A stretch of DNA of 64,000 nt, taken from positions 11,987,826-12,051,825 of the forward strand of contig NC_051140.1 of NCBI RefSeq assembly GCF_014839805.1, in the 5' to 3' direction. The first letter of the stretch is position 1. Each line of letters begins with the position of its first letter. Of the stretch, positions 47,001 to 58,229 are shown one piece after another. The stretch comes from Manduca sexta (taxonomy: Eukaryota > Arthropoda > Insecta > Lepidoptera > Sphingidae). The position numbers and the translations under genes are program-made. The notes under the pieces are model-generated. The model did not search any database. It worked only from the letters and a program-made list of their open reading frames with translations, and had not been told where the DNA came from.

Positions 47001-47999
47001 GACTTTTGTTTATATTTTAAATTGGATACTAATGTGAGTGTATACATTTTGTTATATGTTGATGATTTGTTAATATGTTGTAAAGATGAAAAGGTAATGA
47101 GTAATATTAAAAACAAACTGTTAAGTAAATTTACTATGAAGGATATGGGTAAAGTTAAAGAATACATTGGAATACATATTGATTATGATTATAAAAAGAA
47201 TAAGACCATGACACTGAGTCAGGAATCATATATAGAATCATTAGCTAAGCGTTATAATATAATAAATACAAAGTTATATACTACACCAATGGAAGTAAAT
47301 CTTAAACTAGAAAACTGTAATATAAATGAGAATGTAAAATATAGAAATTTAATTGGAGCACTTTTATATATTAGTTCAGGTACAAGACCAGATATATCGT
47401 TCAGTGTTAATTATTTGAGTAGATTCCAAAATTGCTATAATGAGACACATTTTAAATATGCTTTGCGAGTACTTAAATATCTTTACTTAACAAAACATAT
47501 AAAATTAATTTATAACATGAATATAAATTCTGATATGTTAGATTGTTATGTAGATGCAGATTTTGCAGGAGATATTGTCAGTAGGAAATCAACAACAGGA
47601 TTTGTAATTAGACTGTTTGGGAATGTAATATTTTGGAAATCAAAGAAACAAAATTGTGTAACAAAGTCATCTACATTTGCTGAATACATTGCGCTGTCAG
47701 AAGCTGTTACTGAAATTGAATTTATAGTTTGTTTAATTAATGAGATTTGTCAGAAAGATTGTAAACCTGTAAAAATATATGAAGATAATATTGGAGCTCA
47801 AATTATTGCTAAATACGGAAATTTCACAAAAAATTCAAAACATATTGAAGTTCATTATCATTTTGTTCATGAAAGTGTTAAAATTGGTTTAATTGATGTT
47901 ATAAAAATTGCATCTGATCAAAATATAGCTGACATTTTAACAAAACCATTGGGAAGTAATAAATTTAATAAATTTAGAGATATGTTAAAGTTGTTGTAA
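44017..47999 (+). pseudogene. Copia gag-pol, interrupted by five frameshifts
   Basis: The polyprotein starts at the ATG at 44017, and its homologous parts occupy frames 1, 2, 1, 3, 2, 3 in turn. Changes occur near 44110-44125, 44372-44382, 44660-44670, 45090-45105 and 45512-45525, each in or beside an A or T run. Visible parts are the Gag N-terminus, a CCHC zinc knuckle (44670-44711, C-x2-C-x4-H-x4-C), the aspartic protease DSG (44949-44957), the GAG-pre-integrase and zinc part (45340-45490), and the integrase core. After a charged linker come reverse transcriptase with YVDD at 47055-47066 and copia RNase H. From about 45525 to the stop at 47999 the frame is open. As written it cannot make a full Gag-Pol. 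The breaks may be real mutations or uncorrected homopolymer errors in a repeated sequence. Confidence 0.9.
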
Positions 48000-48205
48000 A
48001 AGTAATTTATCTTTCAGATGGATATTATGTTGAGATAAATATTGGTTTAAATTGAAAGATGATAATTGTAATATAAAAAAAAAAAAAACAAAAAAAAAAT
48101 AAGTTACAATTAATATGTTATACTGAAGGTAATGTTTATAGAGCTATTGTCTTGATATGAGTAGTGTATGATATGATTTAGTTAAAATATAAATGTAAGG
48201 AGGCA

Positions 48206-48404
48206 TGTTGAATGGGTACATTTATATTTGTTTAGGGTAACATTTGTTAATATGTAATTTAATTTGTTTTTGTGGCAACACGCCTCCACTTCCTTCTTCC
48301 TGTCACGGGCTGCCGGCGAGCAGCCACAATAATGTAGTTCTTTAAGTTTATGTTTAAGATATCAAATTAAATAACAGTGATCCGTCATAGTGGTTTTATT
48401 AACA
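48206..48404 (+). repeat. Copia 3' LTR
   Basis: It is 199 bp, the same as the 5' LTR, preceded by a purine-rich tract (GTAAGGAGGCA) and followed by the CTGAA duplication. Confidence 0.95.
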
Positions 48405-48440
48405 CTGAAAAACTTAATCACGCGGGCAAAACCGAGCACA

Positions 48441-50039
48441 TAATCATATGTTGGAATCAATCATTAATTAAGTGATTGTACGTGCATAGATATAGAGTTT
48501 ATAAAATATAAAAGTTCATATATTATATTACACGGATATGTAATTGGATAATTATTGCTAAATTAAACATAATTGTTACATATTTTGGAAGAATAAATTG
48601 GATATTAAGTACATAGTAAACAGTTTTAATATAGGAAGTATTATTCTGTTATATTTTAGGCGGAATAAACTGCAAGGATATTGTAAAGACGCGGAAGAGT
48701 AGCTTATCTGCAAATAGATAATCTCCTCATCGATCTATCCTATTTTGCCTATAAAATCGGTGAGATCCTGAACTTAATGCCCAGGTCGAAGCAATTTAAT
48801 ATGGCCTAAATTAAAGCCTTATGCTCTTCAAACAGGTCTTTGACGGAATTGTTTATACGATTCTGTCAACATTAAGAATTTGGATTGGGTAATACACAAA
48901 TGATTTCGATTTATCGATTCAAGAAATGAGTCAGAGGAGCTTGGCGCTTTTGTAACCAATGTGATGATAGATAAATCTATTCTTTCACGTGACAAAAATA
49001 ACCTTGACGAACATTGATGCACATGTAGTAAGTGTCCATGTATAATAGATATCCTTAGTCCAAATGCAAGCGTTACAATGTTTGTGATGGATAAATTCGT
49101 TAGATATTCCAACTACGATAATTATGAGCTTGACGGTACTAACTTAATGTTTGAAATCAGCGAAGCGTACACAAATCTCATAAGCTCTGCAAATTGGGTT
49201 GCTGAACAAATACTAAGTCAAACATAATAAAATTAATAGGAAACTTAATATATGAAAAACGTGTCCAAATTCATAACATAATTAATTGAATCACATAATT
49301 ACTATAATGTAAATGAATCAATACAAACATTTTCTAGTTTCAATGTGAATTTATGGCACATAACGTAATTTAATTTGATGAATTCAATAATACTGATATT
49401 AAAATTATAATATGATTGTACCTTGAATGATGATTTGAAATACTAAGTACGATAAAATGAGGCTGAAAGGACGGCGTTGTTTTATGTGACAAAAATATCC
49501 CAGTCTTATAGTTCATTAAGTACATGTTGTAAATATAGAAATGGAATGTAAAAATATATCATTATTTTACTAAGTATATAATAAGTTCAACTATCTGGTC
49601 CCTTAATAAAGTTTCTATAACTACATAAGTAATTAGAAGCAACAAATGTTATCATAAATTGATCTAAGTAGATTTTTGTATCACCTTAGAAGCTGCAAAA
49701 ATAATTGCAGCAGCCGTAGCGAAAATCTCGTGTGGATAGTGGCATCATCTCACTTTAGGTTTCTAAAGAAACTTTGAAAGTGAGAGAAAAGTAAAGTAAA
49801 TACCTGTAGCTAAATATGTAGAATATTTAAGTTACTCAGATTTTAAGCAGAGGCCACTAATCTTAAGTTACATAATAACTTTAGAGCACCCCATGAAATG
49901 AGAAAATTAGAGTTGCACAGAATAAGGCACTACAATAAACTCTAACACCTATATAAAATGTAAAATATAAAAGCTGTCATTTTAGCAAATCTAAAGTTGT
50001 GTACTTTTACAGTAACATATTGTATGCTCCATACTCAAC
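48441..50039. other. Gene-free interval and yurt 3' UTR
   Basis: This A/T-rich stretch contains no protein-like ORF. The part next to 50040 must hold the 3' UTR of the minus-strand FERM gene. I could not pick its polyadenylation signal with confidence. Confidence 0.45.
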
Positions 50040-52058
50040 TCACAATTGTGTGGTTATCACAGACTTGCGGTGTATAATAGTTATCTCCTTCTCACCAATG
50101 CCTGAGGGGGAACTTGGTTCAGAAGTGACAAGCCAAGGTGACAGAGATGAAATTGGCTGAGATTTAGGTGTGATATCTTCAGTTTTTTCTGCAGGCTTGG
50201 GTATTGTTTTTGCTTGATTGTGAGGTGGTTCCACCACTACAATAGACACATATTGTGAATTGTTAGCTGTCAATGCTGGGGGTTCATTCAATATCTTTGG
50301 AGAAGGTGTGGAAGGTAAAGCTAGATTAATGTTTGTAGACTCATTGATAATCTTAACTTCATTTTCTCGGGCCTTTAGGATGTTGTTACATTTGAGTTGC
50401 CCAGGTGGAAGTGTTTTATTAGATGACAAAAAGCATTTAGCTTGGTTGTTTGGTATTTCTTTATCAGTTCCAGAGTCCAACTGATCTCTTTTAACTTCAT
50501 TTTTAGAATCTTCATTATTTAATTTCTCTTTCACTAGACTCATTAATAAATCATTCAATGGATTAGATTCACTAACAGGAGAACAGTTGCATGAAGGTTT
50601 GTTAATAACAAGTTGAGTCAAATTATTTTTCTTTTCCTCCACAAAAGGTTTATCCACTTTAAAGAGCACTTTATTGCTGATAGCATCCTCTTTAGACATC
50701 AAAACTTCCTCAGGTGGATCTTCATTAAGGAGATTCTTAGAAGATGAATGTTCACCAACATCTGCCAACTTAGTATCACTCTCCATGAGTGTTGACTTTT
50801 GTGACTTGGCACTACTCTTACGTGACAATGTGTTGGCATCAGGGACCAAAGTTGTAGTATCAAAAGATGTGCTTGGTGTTTCATTACTTGGTTCTACTTG
50901 TGCAGGAGCTTCAGCCTTAGTTGCATTATTTTGTTTCTCTCTTTCTCTCAAAACATGACTTTGTCTTCTAGCAAACCTTTGACTTGGTCTCCTTTCAAAT
51001 TGCACAGTGCGGCGAGCACGATTTTGTTGTGTTGTTTGATATTCAGTTTTTCCTGAGTATTGGAACCTGGAACCCATTCTAAAGAAGTTTTGTCTAGCAG
51101 ATGGTCCCTTTACTGGTGCTCTCAATCGGAAGAAGGTGTGGTGTTCTACAGCACATTTCCAAAGATGTTTACAGGCTTTTTCATTATGCAAACGAAATAC
51201 AAATGTATGTTCCTGTTCACGGCCTTGATCATCATCTTCAACAACTACAAGAGTCAATTTCTTTTTCTTGAAGTCTAGTTTACTTATTTTAGGCCAGAAA
51301 AAGAGGCCAATTTTCTGGGGACCTTCAAATACCAGTATACCTGTAGGTGTTAATCCTAGATGATACTCACACCCATCTTTTCCTAAAACAATGTGCATGT
51401 CAACACCATACATTTCTAGCCATTTAGCTTTATTCAAATAGTTGACTTCAGCCTGTGCAGGAGTAAGACCTTTATATTTTTTATATTCTTCCAATATCTC
51501 AATCTCCATTTCTTCGGTTTGGTTGGGCACAAACCTGAATTCCGAAACTGTAGCAGGTGTATGGATTGTTTCATCAAAATCTCCCAGTTCAGATTGAAGT
51601 GCCAATGCAGCAAGTTCCACTGCAGTAGGATGAGGGCATTCCAGTTTGCTTTCTAAGATATCCCTTTTCAATTGCAAGAAGAATTGATATCTTGTAAGTT
51701 CCTCTCGCAAATTGTTTGGCTCTGATGAATAGAACTTTACCTTTAATCTCAATGTGTATGGCGGTCCAATTTTCACTTGTTTTTTAATAGTTTTAGTTGG
51801 ATCCAACCAATGTTTTACATTGTTTGTGTCAGTGAATTGAAGTCCAAAGTAATCTTTTTCTATCAAATCTAATGAATAAAAAACTTGCTCATAAAGGTCA
51901 GCAGCACTAGCTTTTTTAGACAGATTAATAGATAAATCAGTTTCATCAAGTAACATTACCTTGCATTGTATTAAATTTTTGTTGCTTGAGGACTTTTGTG
52001 CTTGTTTATTGCGATTTTGACTGGAAGAACGACCTCTTCTACTCAGAAATCGTAGCAT
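50040..52058 (-). CDS. yrt: FERM-domain protein, yurt / EPB41L5 type, 672 aa, single coding exon
   Basis: Yurt/EPB41L5 proteins link membrane proteins such as Crumbs to the cortical cytoskeleton and limit apical membrane. The start is the ATG at 52058 ([10 protein letters not shown]). The longer frame beginning 27 bp upstream is rejected because its ATG lies in a splice acceptor (TGTTTCAG at 52077-52084). The FERM F1 lobe (about 30-110, with [13 protein letters not shown]) is followed by FERM_M (about 115-225, [20 protein letters not shown]) and FERM_C (about 227-317, [13 protein letters not shown] and [15 protein letters not shown]). A FERM-adjacent region follows ([16 protein letters not shown], basic with RRPSQR). 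The tail of about 300 residues is Ser/Thr/Pro-rich and ends V-I-T-T-Q-L, fitting a class I PDZ ligand. A 5' UTR intron is likely (donor after 52526, acceptor before 52076). An intronless coding region is unusual for a FERM gene. Confidence 0.92.
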   Translation of the reverse strand: MLRFLSRRGRSSSQNRNKQAQKSSSNKNLIQCKVMLLDETDLSINLSKKASAADLYEQVFYSLDLIEKDYFGLQFTDTNNVKHWLDPTKTIKKQVKIGPPYTLRLKVKFYSSEPNNLREELTRYQFFLQLKRDILESKLECPHPTAVELAALALQSELGDFDETIHTPATVSEFRFVPNQTEEMEIEILEEYKKYKGLTPAQAEVNYLNKAKWLEMYGVDMHIVLGKDGCEYHLGLTPTGILVFEGPQKIGLFFWPKISKLDFKKKKLTLVVVEDDDQGREQEHTFVFRLHNEKACKHLWKCAVEHHTFFRLRAPVKGPSARQNFFRMGSRFQYSGKTEYQTTQQNRARRTVQFERRPSQRFARRQSHVLREREKQNNATKAEAPAQVEPSNETPSTSFDTTTLVPDANTLSRKSSAKSQKSTLMESDTKLADVGEHSSSKNLLNEDPPEEVLMSKEDAISNKVLFKVDKPFVEEKKNNLTQLVINKPSCNCSPVSESNPLNDLLMSLVKEKLNNEDSKNEVKRDQLDSGTDKEIPNNQAKCFLSSNKTLPPGQLKCNNILKARENEVKIINESTNINLALPSTPSPKILNEPPALTANNSQYVSIVVVEPPHNQAKTIPKPAEKTEDITPKSQPISSLSPWLVTSEPSSPSGIGEKEITIIHRKSVITTQL

Positions 52059-52076
52059 TTTGAACTGTTCCAACTT

Positions 52077-52526
52077 CTGAAACATATACTTAATCAGTAT
52101 GTACTAATAAAAAAAAAAGACGAAAACATAATTTATTTTACAAAGTTAATTATCCCTAAGGGATAACTAACTATAAATACCATGTTTATAGTAATATGAA
52201 TCACTAATAAAGGCAAAAAATCTCATAATTATAGCAACACTAATTAAATTATCTCATAATGTACACATACCCAATAATTTATTTACACTGTTAGAATATT
52301 CGAATATTCAACTATAAATAAATTATGTAAACGAAATTCAGAATTTTAAGTTAGGGTGGGTCGAACTTGGTAAATGTCTTACATACTTACAAGCTTAAAT
52401 GCCAACCAATAGCAACCAAGGTATTAAAACTTGATTATAAACGGACACGAACTTGTGATAAACACTACATTAATTAGTTAATACTTAACAAATGACGTAT
52501 TTTAACAAAAAATGTGTAAACTTACC
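52077..52526 (-). other. Probable 5' UTR intron of the yurt-type gene
   Basis: On the minus strand CACTG|GTAAGTTTA (donor at 52525-52524) and TATGTTTCAG|AAG (acceptor ending 52077) bound an interval that would leave AAGTTGGAACAGTTCAAA as leader before the ATG. This is inferred from splice signals only. Confidence 0.6.
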
Positions 52527-53220
52527 AGTGATTGAACTGTATGAACTTTTTAACTACAACCACAAGTACAATAAACAAAAAGTTATCAAGTGCCAAACTT
52601 TAATGTGTGTTGCAACTTGCAACTTTGCAAGAGGCAAGAGCTAGGCAATCAGTCCAATGTTGCCGATAAGAATTTCGTGAAAAATACGCAAAAAGATACA
52701 ACCTTCTAAAATGCCGAATTGTGTCTAAAAATCTTCTTGTGAATTCTATCTATTTCCATGAGATGTGATGAATGAATATGAAAGAAGTCCCTCTGGTGAT
52801 GAACTTTTTTAAAATTCAAAAGACGATGATTGATACGAAAATAATAACATTCAACAATTGTATAAGTATTATACGTAATAACATGTGCATCATAATATTA
52901 TAATATTATAATCATAGATATTCTGAATCTCTACATTGAATTTTGTTGGAAACAAAACTGAGAGACGCGATGTATCAGTCATAGAAAGTATTTTTTTTGT
53001 CTGTCTGCTTAAATTGCCATTGAAGTATCACACCAAAACCAGTCATGAAATTATAATATTATAATAAATAAAAAATATTAAACTATATTCTATGTAATAT
53101 ACAGGATAGTTCGACTACAATGATATCCAAGGGTAGATGGGCCATAAGCATTGCGCTTCTGTTATGTTACCGGGATGGGCATGGCATCTGCCAATTTGGA
53201 GAGGGTATCCGTAAAGTAGA

Positions 53221-54884
53221 CAAGGCCGTATCCAGACTTGAATTTAAAGTAGGGCAGCTGTGGTTATAGCTAAGGCGGAAGTAAAAATGTTACTTAATCT
53301 GATCTGATCAATCGATTTTTGGCTTTTTTGACTTGTGAACATAAGTATATACAGAGTGTAACAAAATTCCTTTAAATCACAGAAGGGGGTTATTCCACCC
53401 ATCAATAAGTACCAATAACTTTTTCTATGGGACCAACTTCCAAATCGTGAAATAAAAAACACGCTTCTCTATATATTTTGATTGAGTAGTTATAAGGTCA
53501 GGTGGGGCAAGTGCGCCGACGGGGTAAGTGCACCTACCCTAAAAAAATCGAGAACTATTGATGTTATACAATTACCGCAATCTTACATCTATGCTACTAA
53601 CTGAAATACAGTTCCACTAAAAACATAAATGGCTATGTTCATTTTAATACGATTTATTCGCCATTTTATTTTTAAGTGTCATTTAGACCTGTAAACCGAG
53701 ATGACCCCGTGAAAGATAACATCAAATATTTCAAGATATTTAACATATTTCTGTAAACCAGTAAGGTGAATACATAGTTTAAACCTTTTATTTTAACTTC
53801 CTGCCTGAATTTTATTTATATATACTAAAATAAAGGATTTTTTAGCAATGCGAAAAAATGTACCTAAAATTGTCGAGTAGGGCAAGTGCGCCACAGTTAA
53901 TAGTCGTATGGCGCACTTGCCCCTGATCCATATATAACCAACCTTTTTTGAGAATAAGTTTTACTAATATGAGTAATTATTATTAAAATGTTATACTTAA
54001 CAGCAGATTTTTTTGTACTCAAGGTATTTTGTTTTGAGCCGACTTAAATAAAAGGGCGTATTAGTTAATTTGTTTTTACAAAAGAAAAACTGAAATACCT
54101 TGGTCTAGTGCAACTTTACGTGAATAGGTTGCAACTGTTCGATCAGGCACGTTATCTGGATATAATGCAGCTAAAACATATCAAATGTCATAAGGCCAAA
54201 TTCTAAGTAATTGAGTTATAACGCATTCAAAATTGTTAATTCCTACATTTTTGTATGTTTTTTTAGTTTTTAGAAATAAAATGGATTTTTATATTAGGGC
54301 TACCATTTTTTATTCCAACATATCCGCACACAAAACTCTAACGTAGCAAAAAATTATATATCAAAAAAAATCTAAAATGTTTTCAAGCCCTGATTTACAT
54401 ATATATGGCGCACTTACCCCGAATTTGATTTGACAGCCATAGTTTGTTGTAATATTGAGTGATTAAAAATTATCCAAGAGCAAGGCGAGTAAAACTTATT
54501 TCTCTATGGACTAAAGTGAGTGTTTTCTTTATAATGTTTCATATTGGCGTTTTTTTTTACACAGGCGCACTTACCCCATTTCCGGAGGCAAGTGCGCCTA
54601 CTACCATTTTTTACTTTGAGCAAAATATTATTAATTTATGGTCCGATTTCCTTGAATGGCTATAGGTTGTTAACACAAAATACCAAATATTCTTAAATTA
54701 ATAAAATTACATTCTTAAGTCAGCACAAAAAGAAATTATTTTGCATTGAATCCAGCTATGAAAATTTTATGGCGCACTTCCCCCGACTGACCTTATATAA
54801 AATGTATTTGATTATTAAGGTAGGGCATTAGTATTTTATGGTAGGGCATTGCCCAACAATGCCCCCCTCCCAGCTACGGCCCTG
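53221..54884 (-). mobile_element. hAT-type MITE interrupted by another transposon
   Basis: The two ends match the element at 28548-28889 in reverse orientation: 53221-53492 carries CAGACTTGAATTTAAAGTAG and GGGCAGCTG, and 54796-54884 carries GGGCATTGCCCAACAATGCC and ends GCTACGGCCCTG. The flanks are AAAGTAGA (53213-53220) and AAAGTAGG (54885-54892), an 8-bp duplication with one difference. Without the insert the element would be about 360 bp. Confidence 0.85.
53493..54795. mobile_element. Nested 1.3-kb DNA transposon with GGGGCAAGTGCGCC motif array
   Basis: The left end (TAAGGTCAGGTGGGGCAAGT) and the reverse complement of the right end (TAAGGTCAGTCGGGGGAAGT) form a 25-bp inverted repeat with few mismatches. 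It sits inside the hAT MITE at 53221-54884, with TA or TTATA at both borders as possible target duplication. Eight copies of GGGGYAAGTGCGCC occur: 53504, 53521 and 53879 (forward); 53910, 54407 and 54564 (reverse); 54585 (forward); 54771 (reverse). No transposase is encoded. Confidence 0.8.
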
Positions 54885-54892
54885 AAAGTAGG

Positions 54893-55921
54893 TAAATAAG
54901 ACTGAATGGCGGAAAAATTAAGAAATTTAAGTAGATTCAAATTATGAAATATAAAAAGATTTAATTAATCATAATAATATGTGTAGATAAAACAATTTTA
55001 CTATAAACCGAGTCTTCCTTTTTTGTGAGTGGATTCTAGATTTTTTTCGAAGATTTCGTTTAAGTTGTTTTATTTATCATTTTAAATTGAAGTAAAAGCG
55101 TAAGTTAAAATTTTTATACAATCGGCTCACAAAAAATACGGAAAACTGTATTGTAAAGTTTAGTCTGGCAACATTGGCAAAGACCGAAGGCCTTAACCAC
55201 CACAGATGAGGTTTAAGTGGACCTTCACAAATATAGATTATAAATATAACAAACTATTAGCCAATTTATCTATGTTAGATTCCAGCCCTATGACAATAAT
55301 ATACAGAGCCAATAGCAATATTATGTCTATAATTCTTTGAATTTTAATATACATGTTTTGATTAAAATAGTAACAACATAAAAAAATCCTAGTATCGAAT
55401 ATTCTTTTTACAACAAAAGATAAATACTGTTATTTAATTCACTTGCCTATCCCTACGAGAAGAGGTGATTCATAAATATTCATTCATTCTCGCTATACAT
55501 ATTCATATTTCATTCGTTCTTTTCTGTTGTTGGCAGGCCAAGTCAGGGCTTTCATACTGTCAATTAAACCTAAAAAAACTGGAGTATTTTCAGGACTTCA
55601 TAGGAAAGCAACAAATAATCACAATATCCTGTCGTATGTATCAATTTACCATTATTTTATATCCAATTGTAACATATTTTATTATGTTCACATTTTATAA
55701 CCAAAACTTATTTTTTGTCGTCATTCTCTACGTTTTTATACCTCATTTAGACTTTTTACTTTAATGTTTTAAAATTCTTTTAGCTTCATAAAAGAAATGT
55801 TTTCCTGTTGAATAGGATGTATACAAATCCTGTATAAAATTATAAGTGACGTCAATATGGCAATCATTTGTAATACCACCATGCATAGTACTTGTTGAAA
55901 GTTGTATTTTCATTTATTCAG
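54893..55921. other. Gene-free interval and eIF3g upstream region
   Basis: This A/T-rich stretch has no protein-like ORF. TTTATTCAG directly before the eIF3g ATG looks like a splice acceptor, so a 5' UTR exon and the promoter probably lie here; I could not identify the exon. Confidence 0.5.
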
Positions 55922-58172
55922 ATGCCGGTTGCTGATGAAATTCAGTCCTCTTGGGCTGACGAAGTAGAGATCGATCAAGGAGCTCTTCCACCACCTTCAG
56001 AAGTAGTCGAAAATGGATTGAAGATAGTAACTGAATACAAATATGATAATGACAACAAGAAGGTTAAAATTGTGCGCACATACAAAATTGAAAAGAGGGT
56101 GGTTTCAAAGGTAATGTAAAAATATTTTTTATCAAATATTAGAAAATAGTATTCTCTTATCACATAAAATAAAAGAAGTTTGGAACTCTGATGCAAATGA
56201 TTGTTTAGTAACATAATACGGTTATAAGTAATACAAGAGACTGCAGACCAAACATCACATTATGTATAAGCATAATAATTATGCAAATCTAACTGGTTAT
56301 AATATATTCTAGTATTCTTATTTTTAATTTGTAATATTTGTTATGTTAATTTATATTGTTAAATTTAAATCATATAAAATTTTGTAGAGTATTGCTAAAC
56401 GCAAGACTTGGAGCAAGTTTGGTGACTCCGCCAATGATAAGCCTGGTCCCAATCCTGCCACAACCAATGTGTCTGAAGATGTTTTCATGCAGTTCATCAC
56501 AAGCAAGGAGGAAAGCCAGCGTCCTGATGATGGTGAATTAGATGGCTTGAAGGTATAAAACATTTATATCAAACTAACTTTGGCTTGCTGTATGAAAGAA
56601 AAATTCCAAGTTAAATATTTTTCCAGAATAAAAAGTAGTCTATAGCAGTTAGGAGTAAAAGGGAGTCTTATTAGTGCAAAAAAAATACTAATTTGTTTCA
56701 GCACTTCTTGAGATTATTATCTGCTTTATATATTAGTACAGATTAGTTATTACTTATCGCATTGCTTTGTGAGAAACCTTACCCACTATAATAATCCCTG
56801 TATCATTGTAACTGTCCACAGGACCATTTGTATGATGCCAGCATCAAATATTAATAAATCACATTAAAGTTTTATACATTTAATTCATAAAATAAATACC
56901 AGGTTAAAAGGTTATCTATAACAGCTAATCCAAGTCTTGAAATATCTGTGTGCCAAATTACACCCAAATCAGTTTAGTAATTTCTGGATTTACTTCTAAC
57001 ACACATCCAAACAATTTCACAAACTTTCACATTTATAACATATAGTTTCTTATCCCAGTACTCATCAGTAGTGGCATAAGAAAAATTATCTAGTTAAAAT
57101 AATCTTTGTAGTAGCAGCAGAATTATGTATCTAATAAAAAAAAAAACAATCTTAATGCAATGTTTAGATCCTTGCCATAATACTTGCACCTCATTTGAAT
57201 AATTATATTGTCTTATTAATAATTTTTATTACAGCCACAAACCAATAGTGTGATCTTCAAGTGTCGTATTTGTCAAGGAGACCACATGACTCTGAGTTGC
57301 CCATTCAAGCACACTCAAATTGCTCAAGCGAAGGCCACCGAAGCTGCTAAAGCAGCAGGCAAGTAGACACCAATTGTACTTATTCTAAACATCACTTCGT
57401 CACCTATGACCTAGTGCAAATTATTAATAAATAAATATGGGAATTGGGAGGTGGTTGGTTACATCCCCAGGTTGGGCGACACTAATCAGAGTTGACTAGA
57501 ACAATATTTCACATCCTGCAGTCTTCAGAACGGGGTTGATGTCTGACAGGCAGCCAATCATAAAAAAATTAATAATTTCTATAAAACCCTTGAAAAGGTG
57601 TTTTGCCTTAAACTCAGGGTTAAATGGGATAAATTAGGTAGAAAATTATATTTATTATCTAACATTTAAAGACAAGGAGTCCAGTTCAATGCCAGCAAGG
57701 CATTGCCATTAAAATTTGTAATTATTTTTCAGAGGCCAAATCCTCCACGACAAATAAATATGTGGCACCATATTTGCGAGATGGCGGTGCTGGTCGCGGA
57801 ACGGGTCGTGAGCCGCCAGGCGCGCGTCGTGATGACGTTGCTGCCATAAGAATTTCCAATCTCAGTAACTTTGCTGTTGAAGCTGATCTTGAAGATCTTG
57901 TGAAAGGGTTTGGACCTATTCAGAAATTGTACCTTGCTAAGGAAAAGGTAAATGTAAATTTGTTACCAAACTGTATTTATTTATATTTAAGATTACTGTG
58001 CTTAACAGTGCACCTTCTTTTATTTCAGAGTACTGGACATTGCAAAGGGTTTGCCTATGTTCATTTCAAATTCCGTGCTGATGCTGCAAAAGCCATTCAA
58101 ACTCTCAATGGATATGGTTATGACCATCTTATTCTGAATGTGGAATGGTCAAAACCCCCTCAAAATAACTAG
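55922..58172 (+). CDS. eIF3g: Eukaryotic translation initiation factor 3 subunit G, 278 aa, 5 exons
   Basis: Exons: 55922-56110, 56388-56552, 57235-57358, 57733-57947, 58029-58172; 279 codons including stop, in phase. eIF3g is a peripheral eIF3 subunit that binds mRNA and the 40S entry side and helps scanning. The N-terminal eIF3g domain opens [17 protein letters not shown] zinc knuckle follows with C-x2-C-x3-H-x4-C ([13 protein letters not shown], exon 3). The C-terminal RRM has RNP2 IRISNL (198-203) and RNP1 KGFAYVHF (237-244). Length and order are normal for the family. The third intron uses a GC donor (GCA G|GCAAGT). Only this choice keeps the frame (AKAA-EAKSS), because the nearby GT would lead to a stop. 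AATAAA at 58224-58229 is the likely polyadenylation signal. Confidence 0.96.
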
Positions 58173-58229
58173 CTACATAAAATTTTCTATGTTGTACTGC
58201 TTGAAAATTTTGATTAAAATTTGAATAAA

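Larger units (their letters stand above)
43725..48404 (+). mobile_element. Full-length Ty1/copia LTR retrotransposon, 4680 bp
   Basis: Two 199-bp LTRs (TGTTGAATGGG...TTATTAACA) flank the internal region and appear identical base for base. The host duplication is CTGAA on each side (43720-43724 and 48405-48409). TGGTAGCAGAG straight after the left LTR is a primer-binding site matching the 3' end of initiator tRNA-Met, and GTAAGGAGGCA before the right LTR is a polypurine tract. The domain order protease, integrase, RT, RNase H is that of copia. Identical LTRs mean a recent insertion. Confidence 0.95.
43558..48440 (+). mobile_element. Helitron-like remnant split by the copia insertion
   Basis: The left part (43558-43724) begins TCTATGCTGTTATATAACGC and follows the Helitron-like body (AATCTCAAGAACTATT, CCCGGGAAAATATAAAGC). 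The right part resumes after the retrotransposon at 48405 (CTGAAAAACTTAATCACGCG) and ends in a decayed GC-rich terminus near 48440. It lacks the 123-bp tandem array. Confidence 0.65.

Noticed and set aside
52059..52085. Longer start (MFQKLEQFK) for the yurt-type protein
   Set aside because: Its ATG is embedded in TGTTTCAG, a splice acceptor; the next ATG gives the family-like [10 protein letters not shown] start.
54459..54665. 68-codon ORF in the nested transposon as a transposase remnant
   Set aside because: No DDE/D motif or helix-turn-helix recognised; it overlaps the repeated motif array.
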